DNA of 64,000 bases from Pseudomonas sp. PB120. GTDB lineage: Bacteria; Pseudomonadota; Gammaproteobacteria; Pseudomonadales; Pseudomonadaceae. Positions 33,304 through 41,029 of this stretch are shown piece by piece. A model generated the notes under the pieces. That model searched no databases, was not told the DNA's origin, and saw only the letters and a list, made by a program, of their open reading frames with translations. A program made the position numbers and the translations under genes. The stretch covers positions 27,234-91,233 of the forward strand of contig NZ_RWIN01000132.1 in NCBI RefSeq assembly GCF_009761815.1, in the 5' to 3' direction. Within the stretch, counting starts at the first letter, position 1. Every line of letters begins with the position of its first letter.

Positions 33304-33825
33304 ATGAACGTTCGTCTGCTGGGTTTGGCCGTGGCTTTTGGTTTAGCGCTTCCTGTGGCCGCTCAGGCGCAGATGCTGCAGCCGGGTTTGTGGGAATTGA
33401 CCACCAGCAACATGAAGGTCGATGACCAGAACCTGCCGGACCTTCAACTGATCCTGGGTCAGTTGCAGAGCCAGATGACGCCGGAGCAGCGCGCGCAGCT
33501 GGAGAAGCAGGGCATCACCATGGGCGGCAAGGGGATTCGGGCATGCCTCACGCCGGAGCAGGTGAAGACGGACAACATTCCGCTGACTGACCCGCAGTCG
33601 GGCTGCAAGCAGGAGATCACCGACCGCACCGGCAATCAGTGGAAATTCCGTTTCAGCTGTCCGAAAGCGCAAGGGGCCGGTGTCGCCACTTTCCTCAGTG
33701 ACCGTGAATTCACCACCAAAGTGAACGGCACGTTCAACGCCACCGGTATCCAGCAGAAGGGCAGCCTCGAAAGCCGCGCCGTGTGGTTGGGTCAGGATTG
33801 CGGGACGGTTAAACCAAGAGCATAA
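33304..33825 (+). CDS. DUF3617-type secreted protein
   Basis: A 173-residue protein with a signal peptide (LLGLAVAFGLALPVAAQA) followed by MLQPGLWELTTSNMKV, the start pattern of DUF3617 proteins. Two cysteine pairs are likely (ACLTPEQ, SGCKQEI, FSCPKA, QDCG). Function unknown. It follows CAGGAG and is divergent from cls. Confidence 0.8.
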   Translation: MNVRLLGLAVAFGLALPVAAQAQMLQPGLWELTTSNMKVDDQNLPDLQLILGQLQSQMTPEQRAQLEKQGITMGGKGIRACLTPEQVKTDNIPLTDPQSGCKQEITDRTGNQWKFRFSCPKAQGAGVATFLSDREFTTKVNGTFNATGIQQKGSLESRAVWLGQDCGTVKPRA

Positions 33826-33855
33826 GCGTCATCCGCAAGCCGCTGATCTTTTGGA

Positions 33856-34731
33856 TCACGGCTTGCTCAACGCCTCATACAAGGTGTTGAGGTTGTATTC
33901 GAACAGTCCGGTAAAGGTGCTGGCCGGACCCTTGGCGGCCAGCGCATCGGAGTACAACGTCCCGCCAATATGCGCGCCACTTTCATCCGCGATCTGTTTA
34001 AGCAGGCGCGCATCCTTGATGTTCTCCATGAACACCGCTTTGACTTTGGCCTGACGAATCTGAGCAATCAGCGCGGCGACTTCGGCGGCTGAAGGTTCAC
34101 GTTCAGTGGACAAACCCTGAGGCGCCATGAAGTCGATCCCGTACGCCTGACCTAGATAGCCGAATGCATCATGCGAGGTCACGATCTTGCGGTTACCGGG
34201 TGGCAGTGAACCCAGCTTGGCCTTGGCTTCGGCGAGCAGCGCGTAGATCTGTTTCAGGTACGCCTGGCTGTTGCGCTCGTAGTCAGCCTTGTTCGCCGGG
34301 TCGACGCTGATCAGCGCCTTGGTGATGTTGCTGATGTACAGCTCGGTGTTCGCCAGGTTATGCCAGGCATGAGGGTCTGGAACGGTCTCGCCCTCTTCAT
34401 CCAGGGAACGCGGAATGACGCCACGGCTCGCGCTGATGACCGGGGCTTTGGTCTCGGTGCTGGTCACCATGCGGTCCAGCCAGGGTTCGAAGCCCAAGCC
34501 GTTTTTGACAATGAGCCCGGCCTTGAGCAATGCCTTGGCATCATCCGGTGTCGGCTCATAGGTATGCGCATCGGCATCGGGGCCGACCATATTGGTGATC
34601 TGGATATGCTCGCCACCGACCTGATGAGTCATGTCGGCAAGGATGCTGAAGCTGGTCACCACCTGAAGTTTTTCCGCCGCAGACAACGACATCGACAGCA
34701 TCAAACTGAACAGCACGAGTAAAGCGCGCAT
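33856..34731 (-). CDS. znuA: Metal ABC transporter, periplasmic zinc/manganese-binding protein
   Basis: A 291-residue cluster A-I binding protein. Signal peptide (ALLVLFSLMLSMSLSAAE), then LQVVTSFSILADMTHQVGG, VGPDADAHTYEPTPDD (His ligand), PDPHAWHN (His), TSHDAFGYLGQAYG (His) and GGTLYSDAL (Asp), the four usual metal ligands. It lacks the long His-rich loop of classical ZnuA, so manganese is possible, but its operon position with folE2 beside a Zur box argues for zinc. I start at ATG 34731 after GAGGTG; the upstream frame is a shadow of znuB. Confidence 0.87.
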   Translation of the reverse strand: MRALLVLFSLMLSMSLSAAEKLQVVTSFSILADMTHQVGGEHIQITNMVGPDADAHTYEPTPDDAKALLKAGLIVKNGLGFEPWLDRMVTSTETKAPVISASRGVIPRSLDEEGETVPDPHAWHNLANTELYISNITKALISVDPANKADYERNSQAYLKQIYALLAEAKAKLGSLPPGNRKIVTSHDAFGYLGQAYGIDFMAPQGLSTEREPSAAEVAALIAQIRQAKVKAVFMENIKDARLLKQIADESGAHIGGTLYSDALAAKGPASTFTGLFEYNLNTLYEALSKP

Positions 34732-34742
34732 CGGGAAACACC

Positions 34743-35609
34743 TCATTGGGATGTGAGCAAAGGCGGGCGGCGCAGCAGGCCATGCACAGGCCCGAGCACC
34801 ACGGACAGCAGATACAAGGCGCCAGCCACCAAGACGATTGCCGGGCCGCTCGGCAGCGAGTAGTAAAACGAAAGCAGCAAACCGAGCCACACTGAAAGGC
34901 AGCCGAGCAGGGCGGAGATGGCCATCAATACCGGCAAGCGCCGGCTCCAGAATCGAGAAGCGGCAGCGGGCAACATCATCAGACCGACCACCATCAACGC
35001 GCCGATAGCTTGAAAACCAATCACCAGATTCAGCACGACCAATGTCAGGAACACGCCGTGTGCCAGCGGACCGAGCCGGCTGACGGTTTGCAGGAAGAGG
35101 GGGTCGAGGGTATCCAGCAGCAACGGTTTGTAAATCAGCGCCATCGCGATCAGGCTGAATCCGCAGACCCACAACATGCCGGTCAATGTCGGCCCGTCAA
35201 CGGCCAACGCCGAGCCAAAGAGCAGGTGCAACAGGTCCAGGCGTTTGCCGGCGATGCCGAGGATCAGCACACCGCTCGCCAATGAGATGGGGTAGATCGC
35301 AGCGAGGCTCGCGTCTTCTCGCAGACCGGTGCGACGGGTGATCCATGCCGCGAGCCCCGCCATGCTCAAGCCGGCTCCCAGGCCTCCGAGGGTCAGCGCC
35401 GGCAGGCTCAGGCCGGCGAACCAGAAACCGAGCGCAGCGCCGGGCAGGATGCCGTGAGCGACCGCATCGCCGATCAAACTCATGCGCCGCAGAATCAAAA
35501 ACACTCCGAGCGGTGCCGTGCTGCAAGCCAATACCAATCCACCGATCAGTGCCCGGCGCATGAACACAAACTCGTGGAACGGTTGCCAAAGCTGAGCGGC
35601 GGCGAGCAT
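34743..35609 (-). CDS. znuB: Metal ABC transporter permease
   Basis: A 288-residue membrane protein with about eight helices and ABC-3 family patterns (FVFMRRALIGGLVLACSTAPLGVFLILRRMSLIGDAVAHGILPG). Its ATG overlaps the znuC stop (ATGA), and znuA follows after 11 bp, so the importer genes are read as one unit. Confidence 0.9.
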   Translation of the reverse strand: MLAAAQLWQPFHEFVFMRRALIGGLVLACSTAPLGVFLILRRMSLIGDAVAHGILPGAALGFWFAGLSLPALTLGGLGAGLSMAGLAAWITRRTGLREDASLAAIYPISLASGVLILGIAGKRLDLLHLLFGSALAVDGPTLTGMLWVCGFSLIAMALIYKPLLLDTLDPLFLQTVSRLGPLAHGVFLTLVVLNLVIGFQAIGALMVVGLMMLPAAASRFWSRRLPVLMAISALLGCLSVWLGLLLSFYYSLPSGPAIVLVAGALYLLSVVLGPVHGLLRRPPLLTSQ

Positions 35610-36277
35610 CAGGCCACCTGCGTCTGTGGTTGTTGGTGGATGAGCTCGGTGCTTGGGCCGAGTACGCAGCCACTACTTTTGATCAGAAGCGCTTGCGGAA
35701 TGTGTTGGCGCACGGCAGCGAGGTCATGGCACACGACCACCAAGGTGCGGCCTTCGGCGTGCCAGGCGTGGATGTGTTTCCACAGCAGTGATTGCCCGAG
35801 CTCATCAAGTGCGGCGTGAGGTTCGTCGAGCAACAGCAAGGGCGCTTCAGCGAGGCTCAATCGGGCGAGCAGGGCACGTTGCAATTCGCCGCCGGAGAGG
35901 GCCATTAATGGGCGCTGTTCCAAACCGCTCAGGCACCAGTTTTCCAACGCGGCTTTGAGGCGTTGGTTTCGGACATCTGTTGGTTTCTTGCTGCCCCAGA
36001 AACCGGCGGCCACTAATTCTTGCAGACTGATCGGGAATTGCCGGTCGAGGTGTTGTTGCTGAGGGAGAAACGAAACCGAGCCCTTGCGTGGAACATTGAG
36101 AATGACTTTTCCGGACAGCGGTTTTTGCAAGCCCGCGATGACTTTCAGCAGGCTGCTTTTGCCTGAGCCGTTGGCACCGATCACCGCTGTCAGACTCCCT
36201 TCGAGCAGTTCGAAGTTTACGGGTGGAGTGAGCGGTTGCCCGGGCGCACCCCAACGCAAATCAAGGCAGCGGATCAT
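35609..36277 (-). CDS. znuC: Metal ABC transporter ATP-binding protein
   Basis: A 222-residue ABC ATPase: Walker A GANGSGKSS, Q-loop in FLPQQQHLD, signature LSGGELQRALLARL, Walker B LLLLDEPHAALD and the switch His in VVVCHDLAAV. I start at 36277 (MIRCLDLRWG), whose ATG overlaps the folE2 TGA; an in-frame ATG six codons earlier is possible. It powers the ZnuAB importer. Confidence 0.92.
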   Translation of the reverse strand: MIRCLDLRWGAPGQPLTPPVNFELLEGSLTAVIGANGSGKSSLLKVIAGLQKPLSGKVILNVPRKGSVSFLPQQQHLDRQFPISLQELVAAGFWGSKKPTDVRNQRLKAALENWCLSGLEQRPLMALSGGELQRALLARLSLAEAPLLLLDEPHAALDELGQSLLWKHIHAWHAEGRTLVVVCHDLAAVRQHIPQALLIKSSGCVLGPSTELIHQQPQTQVA

Positions 36278-37170
36278 GCGGTCACCCAATTCCATCGACT
36301 TTCGGCGACGGCGTCATGAGCGTGAAGGCTTTCGGCGTGCACGACTTTAAGGTGAAAGGCGTTGATGCCTGGCGATCGTTTCAAGGCCACATTCAAGCGT
36401 CGGGCGGCATCCTCGCAGAACATCAGGTTCTGACCGTTGGCCAGGGCGAAGGCTTGTTCGTCGGCACGCTTTACGGCGGTTTGCACGGCGGTACCGAGGG
36501 CTGCTTCAGCATCGTTGATCAATGCAATTAACGGGAGGTCATCCAGATAATCATCGAGACGAACCCTCAACTGCGCATTGCTGCGCTGACTGTGAGGCGT
36601 TGCAACGATGCCATTTGTAGAACCGAGCCAATCCAGAACATCCGCGTGTTGCAGGGGGCTGCTGGCAAAGTCATCGATGAATTGCTGTTGAATTAACTGC
36701 CGGGACAACGCTGCGGAACACGGGCAAGTAGAGGAATAAGGGATGTCGATTTTTAGTTCCACGTGGAACATCGCGTTTTTCACATGCGCGTCGATGCTGA
36801 CCGGATAGGCTTTCCAGCCAGCCAAAGGACTGATCAGAGCGGGTCGTTTGAGCAGCAAATCAGCATGGATTGTGAGGTAAGCGCTGTTGGATAGACCTTC
36901 ATGTGTCTCGAGGAATCTCTGTAGCACACGCTGCAAGCGGGCGGGCGTCAGGTTTTCCTGCTCGAGCATTTCCAACGCCAGATAGAGTCGCGACATATGA
37001 ATGCCACGTGCGTCGCCATCGTCAAGGCTCACGCCGGCATCGATCCTTGCACTCAGCCGTTGGCCTCCGAGCAAAACGGGGAGAGCAATGCCGCACATGC
37101 CTACCCATTCCAGCGGCAGGTTTTGGCGTGAGGCCTGCGCGGCGATATCCGGCAGAGTCAGCGCATTCAT
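36274..37170 (-). CDS. folE2: GTP cyclohydrolase I type 2 (FolE2)
   Basis: A 298-residue COG1469 enzyme converting GTP to dihydroneopterin triphosphate for folate. It has IPYSSTCPCSAALSRQ, the region with the conserved metal-ligand cysteine, and KNAMFHVELKIDIP. Unlike zinc-dependent FolE, FolE2 works with other metals and replaces FolE in zinc starvation, which fits the Zur box 30 bp upstream. Start at 37170 (MNALTLPD) is the family start; frames from 37191 are possible. It holds parS site 3 and is coupled to znuC. Confidence 0.93.
   Translation of the reverse strand: MNALTLPDIAAQASRQNLPLEWVGMCGIALPVLLGGQRLSARIDAGVSLDDGDARGIHMSRLYLALEMLEQENLTPARLQRVLQRFLETHEGLSNSAYLTIHADLLLKRPALISPLAGWKAYPVSIDAHVKNAMFHVELKIDIPYSSTCPCSAALSRQLIQQQFIDDFASSPLQHADVLDWLGSTNGIVATPHSQRSNAQLRVRLDDYLDDLPLIALINDAEAALGTAVQTAVKRADEQAFALANGQNLMFCEDAARRLNVALKRSPGINAFHLKVVHAESLHAHDAVAESRWNWVTA
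36756..36769. other. parS centromere site 3 (ParB-binding)
   Basis: A perfect GTTCCACGTGGAAC palindrome inside folE2, about 9.35 kb from parS site 2. On the minus strand it encodes part of the conserved MFHVEL segment. Confidence 0.88.
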
Positions 37171-37199
37171 GAAGAGGTCCATCGTGGTCATCGGAATTT

Positions 37200-37218
37200 G
37201 ATGTTATGTTATTACATC
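37200..37218. promoter_or_regulatory. Candidate Zur box between folE2-znuCBA and the COG0523 gene
   Basis: GATGTTATGTTATTACATC is a near-perfect 19-bp palindrome with the AT-rich GTTAT...TTAC core typical of gammaproteobacterial Zur sites. It lies between two divergent zinc-starvation units and could repress both when zinc is sufficient. Confidence 0.75.
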
Positions 37219-37276
37219 TATTTCGACTACGCCTTTTTCATGAACAAGCTTTCATCAGCCTCATAAGGACTCCCTG

Positions 37277-38485
37277 ATGCCTAATCGTCTCCCCGTGACT
37301 GTCTTGTCCGGCTTTCTCGGCGCCGGAAAAAGCACGCTGCTCAACTACGTGCTGCGTAACCGTGAAAACCTGCGAGTCGCCGTCATCGTCAACGACATGA
37401 GCGAAATCAACATCGACGGCAGCGAAGTTCAGCGCGATGTCACCCTCAATCGCGCCGAAGAAAAACTCGTGGAGATGAGCAATGGCTGCATCTGCTGCAC
37501 CTTGCGCGAAGACCTGTTCGAAGAAGTCCGCAAACTCGCCAAGGACGGTCGCTTCGATTACCTGTTGATTGAGTCCACCGGTATTTCCGAGCCGCTGCCC
37601 GTGGCGGAAACCTTTACCTTCCGAGATGAAGACGGCACAAGCCTGGCGGACATCGCCCGGCTCGACACCCTGGTCACCGTGGTCGATGGCATGAACTTCC
37701 TGCTCGACTACCAGGCTGCTGAAAGCCTCGCCTCCCGCGGTGAAACGTTGGGCGAGGAGGACGAACGCTCCATTACCGACCTGCTGATCGAGCAGATCGA
37801 ATTCGCCGACGTGATTCTGATCAGCAAGATCGACCTGATCAGCAGCCGCGAGCGCGAGGAGCTGATCGCGATCCTCGAACGGCTGAACTCACAAGCCGAC
37901 ATCATCCCGATGGTCATGGGCGAAATCCCCCTCGAGAAGATCCTCAATACAGGACGCTTCGACTTTGAAAAGGCGGCCCAAGCCCCAGGCTGGTTGCAGG
38001 AACTGCGCGGCGAACACGTGTCGGAAACCGAAGTGTATGGCATCGCCTCCACGGCCTACCGGGCACGCAGACCGTTCCATCCGCAGCGCTTTTTCAGCTT
38101 CATCGACCGTCCGTGGGTGAATGGCAAATTGCTGCGTTCAAAAGGGTTTTTCTGGCTGGCCAGCAAGCCCACGGACGCCGGAAGCTGGTCCCAGGCTGGC
38201 GGTTTGATGCGCCACGGTTTTGCCGGGCGCTGGTGGCGTTTCGTGCCGAAAACCCAGTGGCCGCAGGACGAAGAAAGCACTGCCGCCATCCTGCAAAACT
38301 GGGCCGCCAACACGGGTGATTGCCGACAGGAACTGGTGTTTATTGGCCAAAACATCGACTTCACATTGCTGACCGCCGAGCTCGACGATTGCCTGTTGAA
38401 CGATGAAGAAATGTCGTCAGGAGCCGAGGGCTGGCGATTGTTGCCCGACCCGTTCGGTCCCTGGCATGACGAGGTGGCCGCGTGA
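37277..38485 (+). CDS. zigA: COG0523 zinc-starvation GTPase (ZigA-like)
   Basis: A 402-residue G3E GTPase. Walker A is GFLGAGKST, the metal-binding CxCC motif is NGCICCTLRED, ESTG is the Walker B-like region, and SKID the guanine-specificity motif (NKxD variant). The C-terminal CobW_C domain has HPQRFF and the RSKGFFWLA stretch. Such proteins act as metallochaperones that insert zinc into essential client enzymes when the metal is scarce. It is first in the plus-strand unit after the Zur box and overlaps the DUF1826 gene. Confidence 0.9.
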   Translation: MPNRLPVTVLSGFLGAGKSTLLNYVLRNRENLRVAVIVNDMSEINIDGSEVQRDVTLNRAEEKLVEMSNGCICCTLREDLFEEVRKLAKDGRFDYLLIESTGISEPLPVAETFTFRDEDGTSLADIARLDTLVTVVDGMNFLLDYQAAESLASRGETLGEEDERSITDLLIEQIEFADVILISKIDLISSREREELIAILERLNSQADIIPMVMGEIPLEKILNTGRFDFEKAAQAPGWLQELRGEHVSETEVYGIASTAYRARRPFHPQRFFSFIDRPWVNGKLLRSKGFFWLASKPTDAGSWSQAGGLMRHGFAGRWWRFVPKTQWPQDEESTAAILQNWAANTGDCRQELVFIGQNIDFTLLTAELDDCLLNDEEMSSGAEGWRLLPDPFGPWHDEVAA

Positions 38486-39135
38486 TGTTGGCGCCGACCT
38501 TGAAATTGCGACCGGTCATTCGCCAGGTTCAAGGCGAGATGCCGCAAACCCTCACGCGGATTCTGGACGATGGCGTAAACCTCGCTGTCTGGCAGCGCCA
38601 TCTCCCGTTGCACATCGCTGATTTCGCTAGTCTGTTGCTGTCCTTGAACGAGCCATTGGCCGAGTCGCTGGTCCTGGAAATGCCCGGTGAAGACGCAGAA
38701 CCCAATCTGTGCGGATTGGCATCGGGCTTCAGTGATCTTGAGGGGTATGAAGGCTTCCTGACGGACGTTTCATGGCTGGTCAGCGCATTTGCCTGTCTGC
38801 TGGGCGCCAAGCGCATCGGCCTGCGTCTACGGGCTCTGGACAAGGCCATGTGCCCGCGTTTTCACGTCGACCATGTACCGGTGCGTCTGATCAGCACGTA
38901 CGCCGGCATCGGCAGCGAATGGCTGAAGGAAGGCGTGATGGACCGCCGCCAATTGAGCCAAGCCGAATCCGAACCTACGAACAATGCGTTGATTCAGCAA
39001 ATCGGCAACGGCAACGTGGCGCTACTCAAAGGCGAAAAGTGGCACGGCAATGAAGGTTTTGGCCTTATCCATCGCTCGCCACAACTTGCACCCGGCGAGC
39101 GCCGCTTGATCCTGACCCTCGACTGGCTGAGCTAA
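38485..39135 (+). CDS. DUF1826 protein in the Zur cluster
   Basis: A 216-residue protein of unknown function. The core CPRFHVDHVPVRLISTYAG and GLIHRSPQ have conserved His/Asp residues that look like a metal site. The ATG at 38485 overlaps the zigA stop; a GTG three bases earlier is possible. DUF1826 genes commonly follow COG0523 genes in Zur regulons, so a role in zinc deprivation is likely. Confidence 0.8.
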   Translation: MLAPTLKLRPVIRQVQGEMPQTLTRILDDGVNLAVWQRHLPLHIADFASLLLSLNEPLAESLVLEMPGEDAEPNLCGLASGFSDLEGYEGFLTDVSWLVSAFACLLGAKRIGLRLRALDKAMCPRFHVDHVPVRLISTYAGIGSEWLKEGVMDRRQLSQAESEPTNNALIQQIGNGNVALLKGEKWHGNEGFGLIHRSPQLAPGERRLILTLDWLS

Positions 39136-39139
39136 CGGC

Positions 39140-39496
39140 TCACGGCTTGAGCCACTTGCCCTGACTCTGCGCTTCGCAATACGGCTGCAAGTAAGCGGCG
39201 TCCGTCGCTACGCCGTAATAGTGAATATCCTGCCGGTAAGGCATATTGGCGACCTGGGCGTTGCTGCATACGCCGAAAGCGCCGGCAGGGCATTGGTCGA
39301 CGTACTGCACCTCGACTTTCTGCCCCGCCAGGTTGGGTTGGCAGAAACCATCGGCGAACAGGTGCTCCGGGATGTTGCGGTTCTGCTGGCAGACCTTCAC
39401 GTCGAGTCGCTCGGCCGTACTATGTACCACACATGCCTGGGCCAGAACCTCCCCCGACACCAGCGCCAGAAACATCGACAATCCCGTCAACCGCAT
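39140..39496 (-). CDS. Small cysteine-rich secreted protein
   Basis: A 118-residue protein starting at 39496 after a strong AGGAGGT site. It has a signal peptide (LTGLSMFLALVSGEVLAQA) and six cysteines in the mature part (ACVV, KVCQQ, GFCQP, QCPAG, VCSNA, PYCEA), suggesting disulfides. Family not recognised. It converges on the DUF1826 gene (4-bp gap), and its start is only 26 bp from the divergent COG0523 gene. Confidence 0.75.
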   Translation of the reverse strand: MRLTGLSMFLALVSGEVLAQACVVHSTAERLDVKVCQQNRNIPEHLFADGFCQPNLAGQKVEVQYVDQCPAGAFGVCSNAQVANMPYRQDIHYYGVATDAAYLQPYCEAQSQGKWLKP

Positions 39497-39522
39497 TTTC
39501 CACCTCCTCAGAAATCGCCAAA

Positions 39523-40494
39523 ATGCTGCAGAACATTCCAACTCACGTCATTGCTGGCCCTTTGGGGGCTGGCAAGACCAGCCTGATCAAGCAGCTGCTG
39601 GCCCAACGCCCGGCCAGTGAGCGCTGGGCGGTGCTGATCAATGAATTCGGCCAGATCGGCCTCGATGCCGCGCTGTTGACCCAGGATGCGGATGGTATCG
39701 CACTGGGTGAAGTGGCCGGGGGCTGTTTGTGTTGCGTGAATGGTGCGCCGTTTCAGATCGGGCTCGGGCGTTTGTTGCGCAAGGCGCGACCGGATCGCTT
39801 GTTCATCGAGCCCTCAGGCTTGGGGCATCCGGCGCAGTTGCTCAGGCAGCTGAATGAAGCACCGTGGGTGGGTGTACTGGCCGTACAACCTTGCGTACTG
39901 GTGTTGGACGCCGAAGCGCTTGCCGCAGGAAAATTGCTGCCTGATTCGCAACAGGAGGCATTGAGCGATGCTGGATTGTTGTTGCTCAACAAGTCCGAAA
40001 CGCTCTGCGAAAGTGACCGACAACGAGTCACCGCACAGTTGCCATCGCGACCACTGTATTGGACGCAACAGGCCAGGTTACCGCTGAGTCAATTGCCGGG
40101 TGTCCAGGCATCAGCGATAGCAGGTGTGGATAACTTCATTGCGCCCAAAGGTTTGGGGAAGATACCTGCCGTTTGGACGGACCCTGCAATGCCGATTTGC
40201 TTGAGTCAGAGCCAGGAGGGTGGCTGGAGCATTGGCTGGCGCTGGCATCCTGGCCAGATCTTCGATAAGACAATGATTGGCCAATGGCTTGAAAGCCTTG
40301 CCTGGCGGCGAGCGAAGATGGTTATCCACAGCGCCGATGGTTGGGTTTCGGCCAATGCAGTGGATAACTTGGCGCTGCAATGGCAGGCCAGCGAATGGCG
40401 ACAGGACTCTCGAATCGAGCTTATTTTCAGTGAGCCGCAGGATATAGATTCGCTGCAACGGGATCTGGCTGATTGCCGGTTGGGTTCGGCTTAA
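39523..40494 (+). CDS. Second COG0523/CobW-type GTPase
   Basis: A 323-residue G3E GTPase with Walker A GPLGAGKTS, metal motif GGCLCCVNG, FIEPSGLGHP and LLNKSE (NKxD-like). It is closer to the YjiA type than to ZigA. I start at ATG 39523 (MLQNIPTHVIAG); upstream frame is a shadow. The ribosome site is weak. Two DnaA-box sequences (40125-40133, 40322-40330) lie in the gene. A metal-chaperone role in the same zinc response is likely but not proven. Confidence 0.88.
   Translation: MLQNIPTHVIAGPLGAGKTSLIKQLLAQRPASERWAVLINEFGQIGLDAALLTQDADGIALGEVAGGCLCCVNGAPFQIGLGRLLRKARPDRLFIEPSGLGHPAQLLRQLNEAPWVGVLAVQPCVLVLDAEALAAGKLLPDSQQEALSDAGLLLLNKSETLCESDRQRVTAQLPSRPLYWTQQARLPLSQLPGVQASAIAGVDNFIAPKGLGKIPAVWTDPAMPICLSQSQEGGWSIGWRWHPGQIFDKTMIGQWLESLAWRRAKMVIHSADGWVSANAVDNLALQWQASEWRQDSRIELIFSEPQDIDSLQRDLADCRLGSA
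40125..40330. other. Two perfect DnaA-box sequences in the second COG0523 gene
   Basis: TGTGGATAA at 40125-40133 and TTATCCACA at 40322-40330. A one-mismatch relative, AGTGGATAA, follows at 40360. Confidence 0.45.
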
Positions 40495-40495
40495 A

Positions 40496-40909
40496 TCAGG
40501 GGCGCCACTTGGAGTGTTCCTGCCGCCACTGACTAAGCTCAATCACCTCGGCGCGCGGTTTCACCACATCGACCACCGCCGGGGTGTCGTCGAATGGCAC
40601 CGGGTAGGGCGCCAACTCGATTTGTGCGCTGTGGGCGCCAAACTGGGTGATAGTCCCGTTGTGGCGGGTTTCACCGGTCACGGTGAATTCGAAGTTATAC
40701 ACGCGCGCCAACCGCCGCCGGCCGCGGGCGTCTTTGATGAAGGCGATTTTTTTCAGGGCTACGTTGCCGTCCAGCAGCTCGATTTCGAGCTTGCTGCAAT
40801 GCTGCTTCACCCGCTCCAGCGCGCGTTCGCGCAGGCCGTGGTTGTGCCAAAGCCATGCGCCGCCGGTGGCGAGCAGCATCAGCACGAAGATGTTTCCGAG
40901 GGTCAGCAT
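40496..40909 (-). CDS. DUF3301-type membrane-anchored protein
   Basis: A 137-residue protein with one N-terminal hydrophobic helix (LGNIFVLMLLATGGAWLWHNH) and a basic, beta-rich remainder (ALKKIAFIKDARGRRRLARVYNFEFTVTG). The pattern matches DUF3301. Function unknown. It ends 1 bp from the convergent COG0523 gene. Confidence 0.78.
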   Translation of the reverse strand: MLTLGNIFVLMLLATGGAWLWHNHGLRERALERVKQHCSKLEIELLDGNVALKKIAFIKDARGRRRLARVYNFEFTVTGETRHNGTITQFGAHSAQIELAPYPVPFDDTPAVVDVVKPRAEVIELSQWRQEHSKWRP

Positions 40910-41029
40910 CAACAGGGTGCTCCAACTAGATAGTGTCAGCTTAACTGCGTCGCCGGTCTGTCGTACAGGCTGCTTTTCGTCGCATACTGCGCGGCTAGAA
41001 TTTCAATCGGTTTACGGAAAACTCACCGC

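Noticed and set aside
34732..35172. N-terminal extension of ZnuA through znuB
   Set aside because: It is a shadow of znuB; the signal peptide starts at 34731.
40360..40368. AGTGGATAA as an additional DnaA box
   Set aside because: One mismatch to TTATCCACA at a conserved position; left out of the count of perfect sites.
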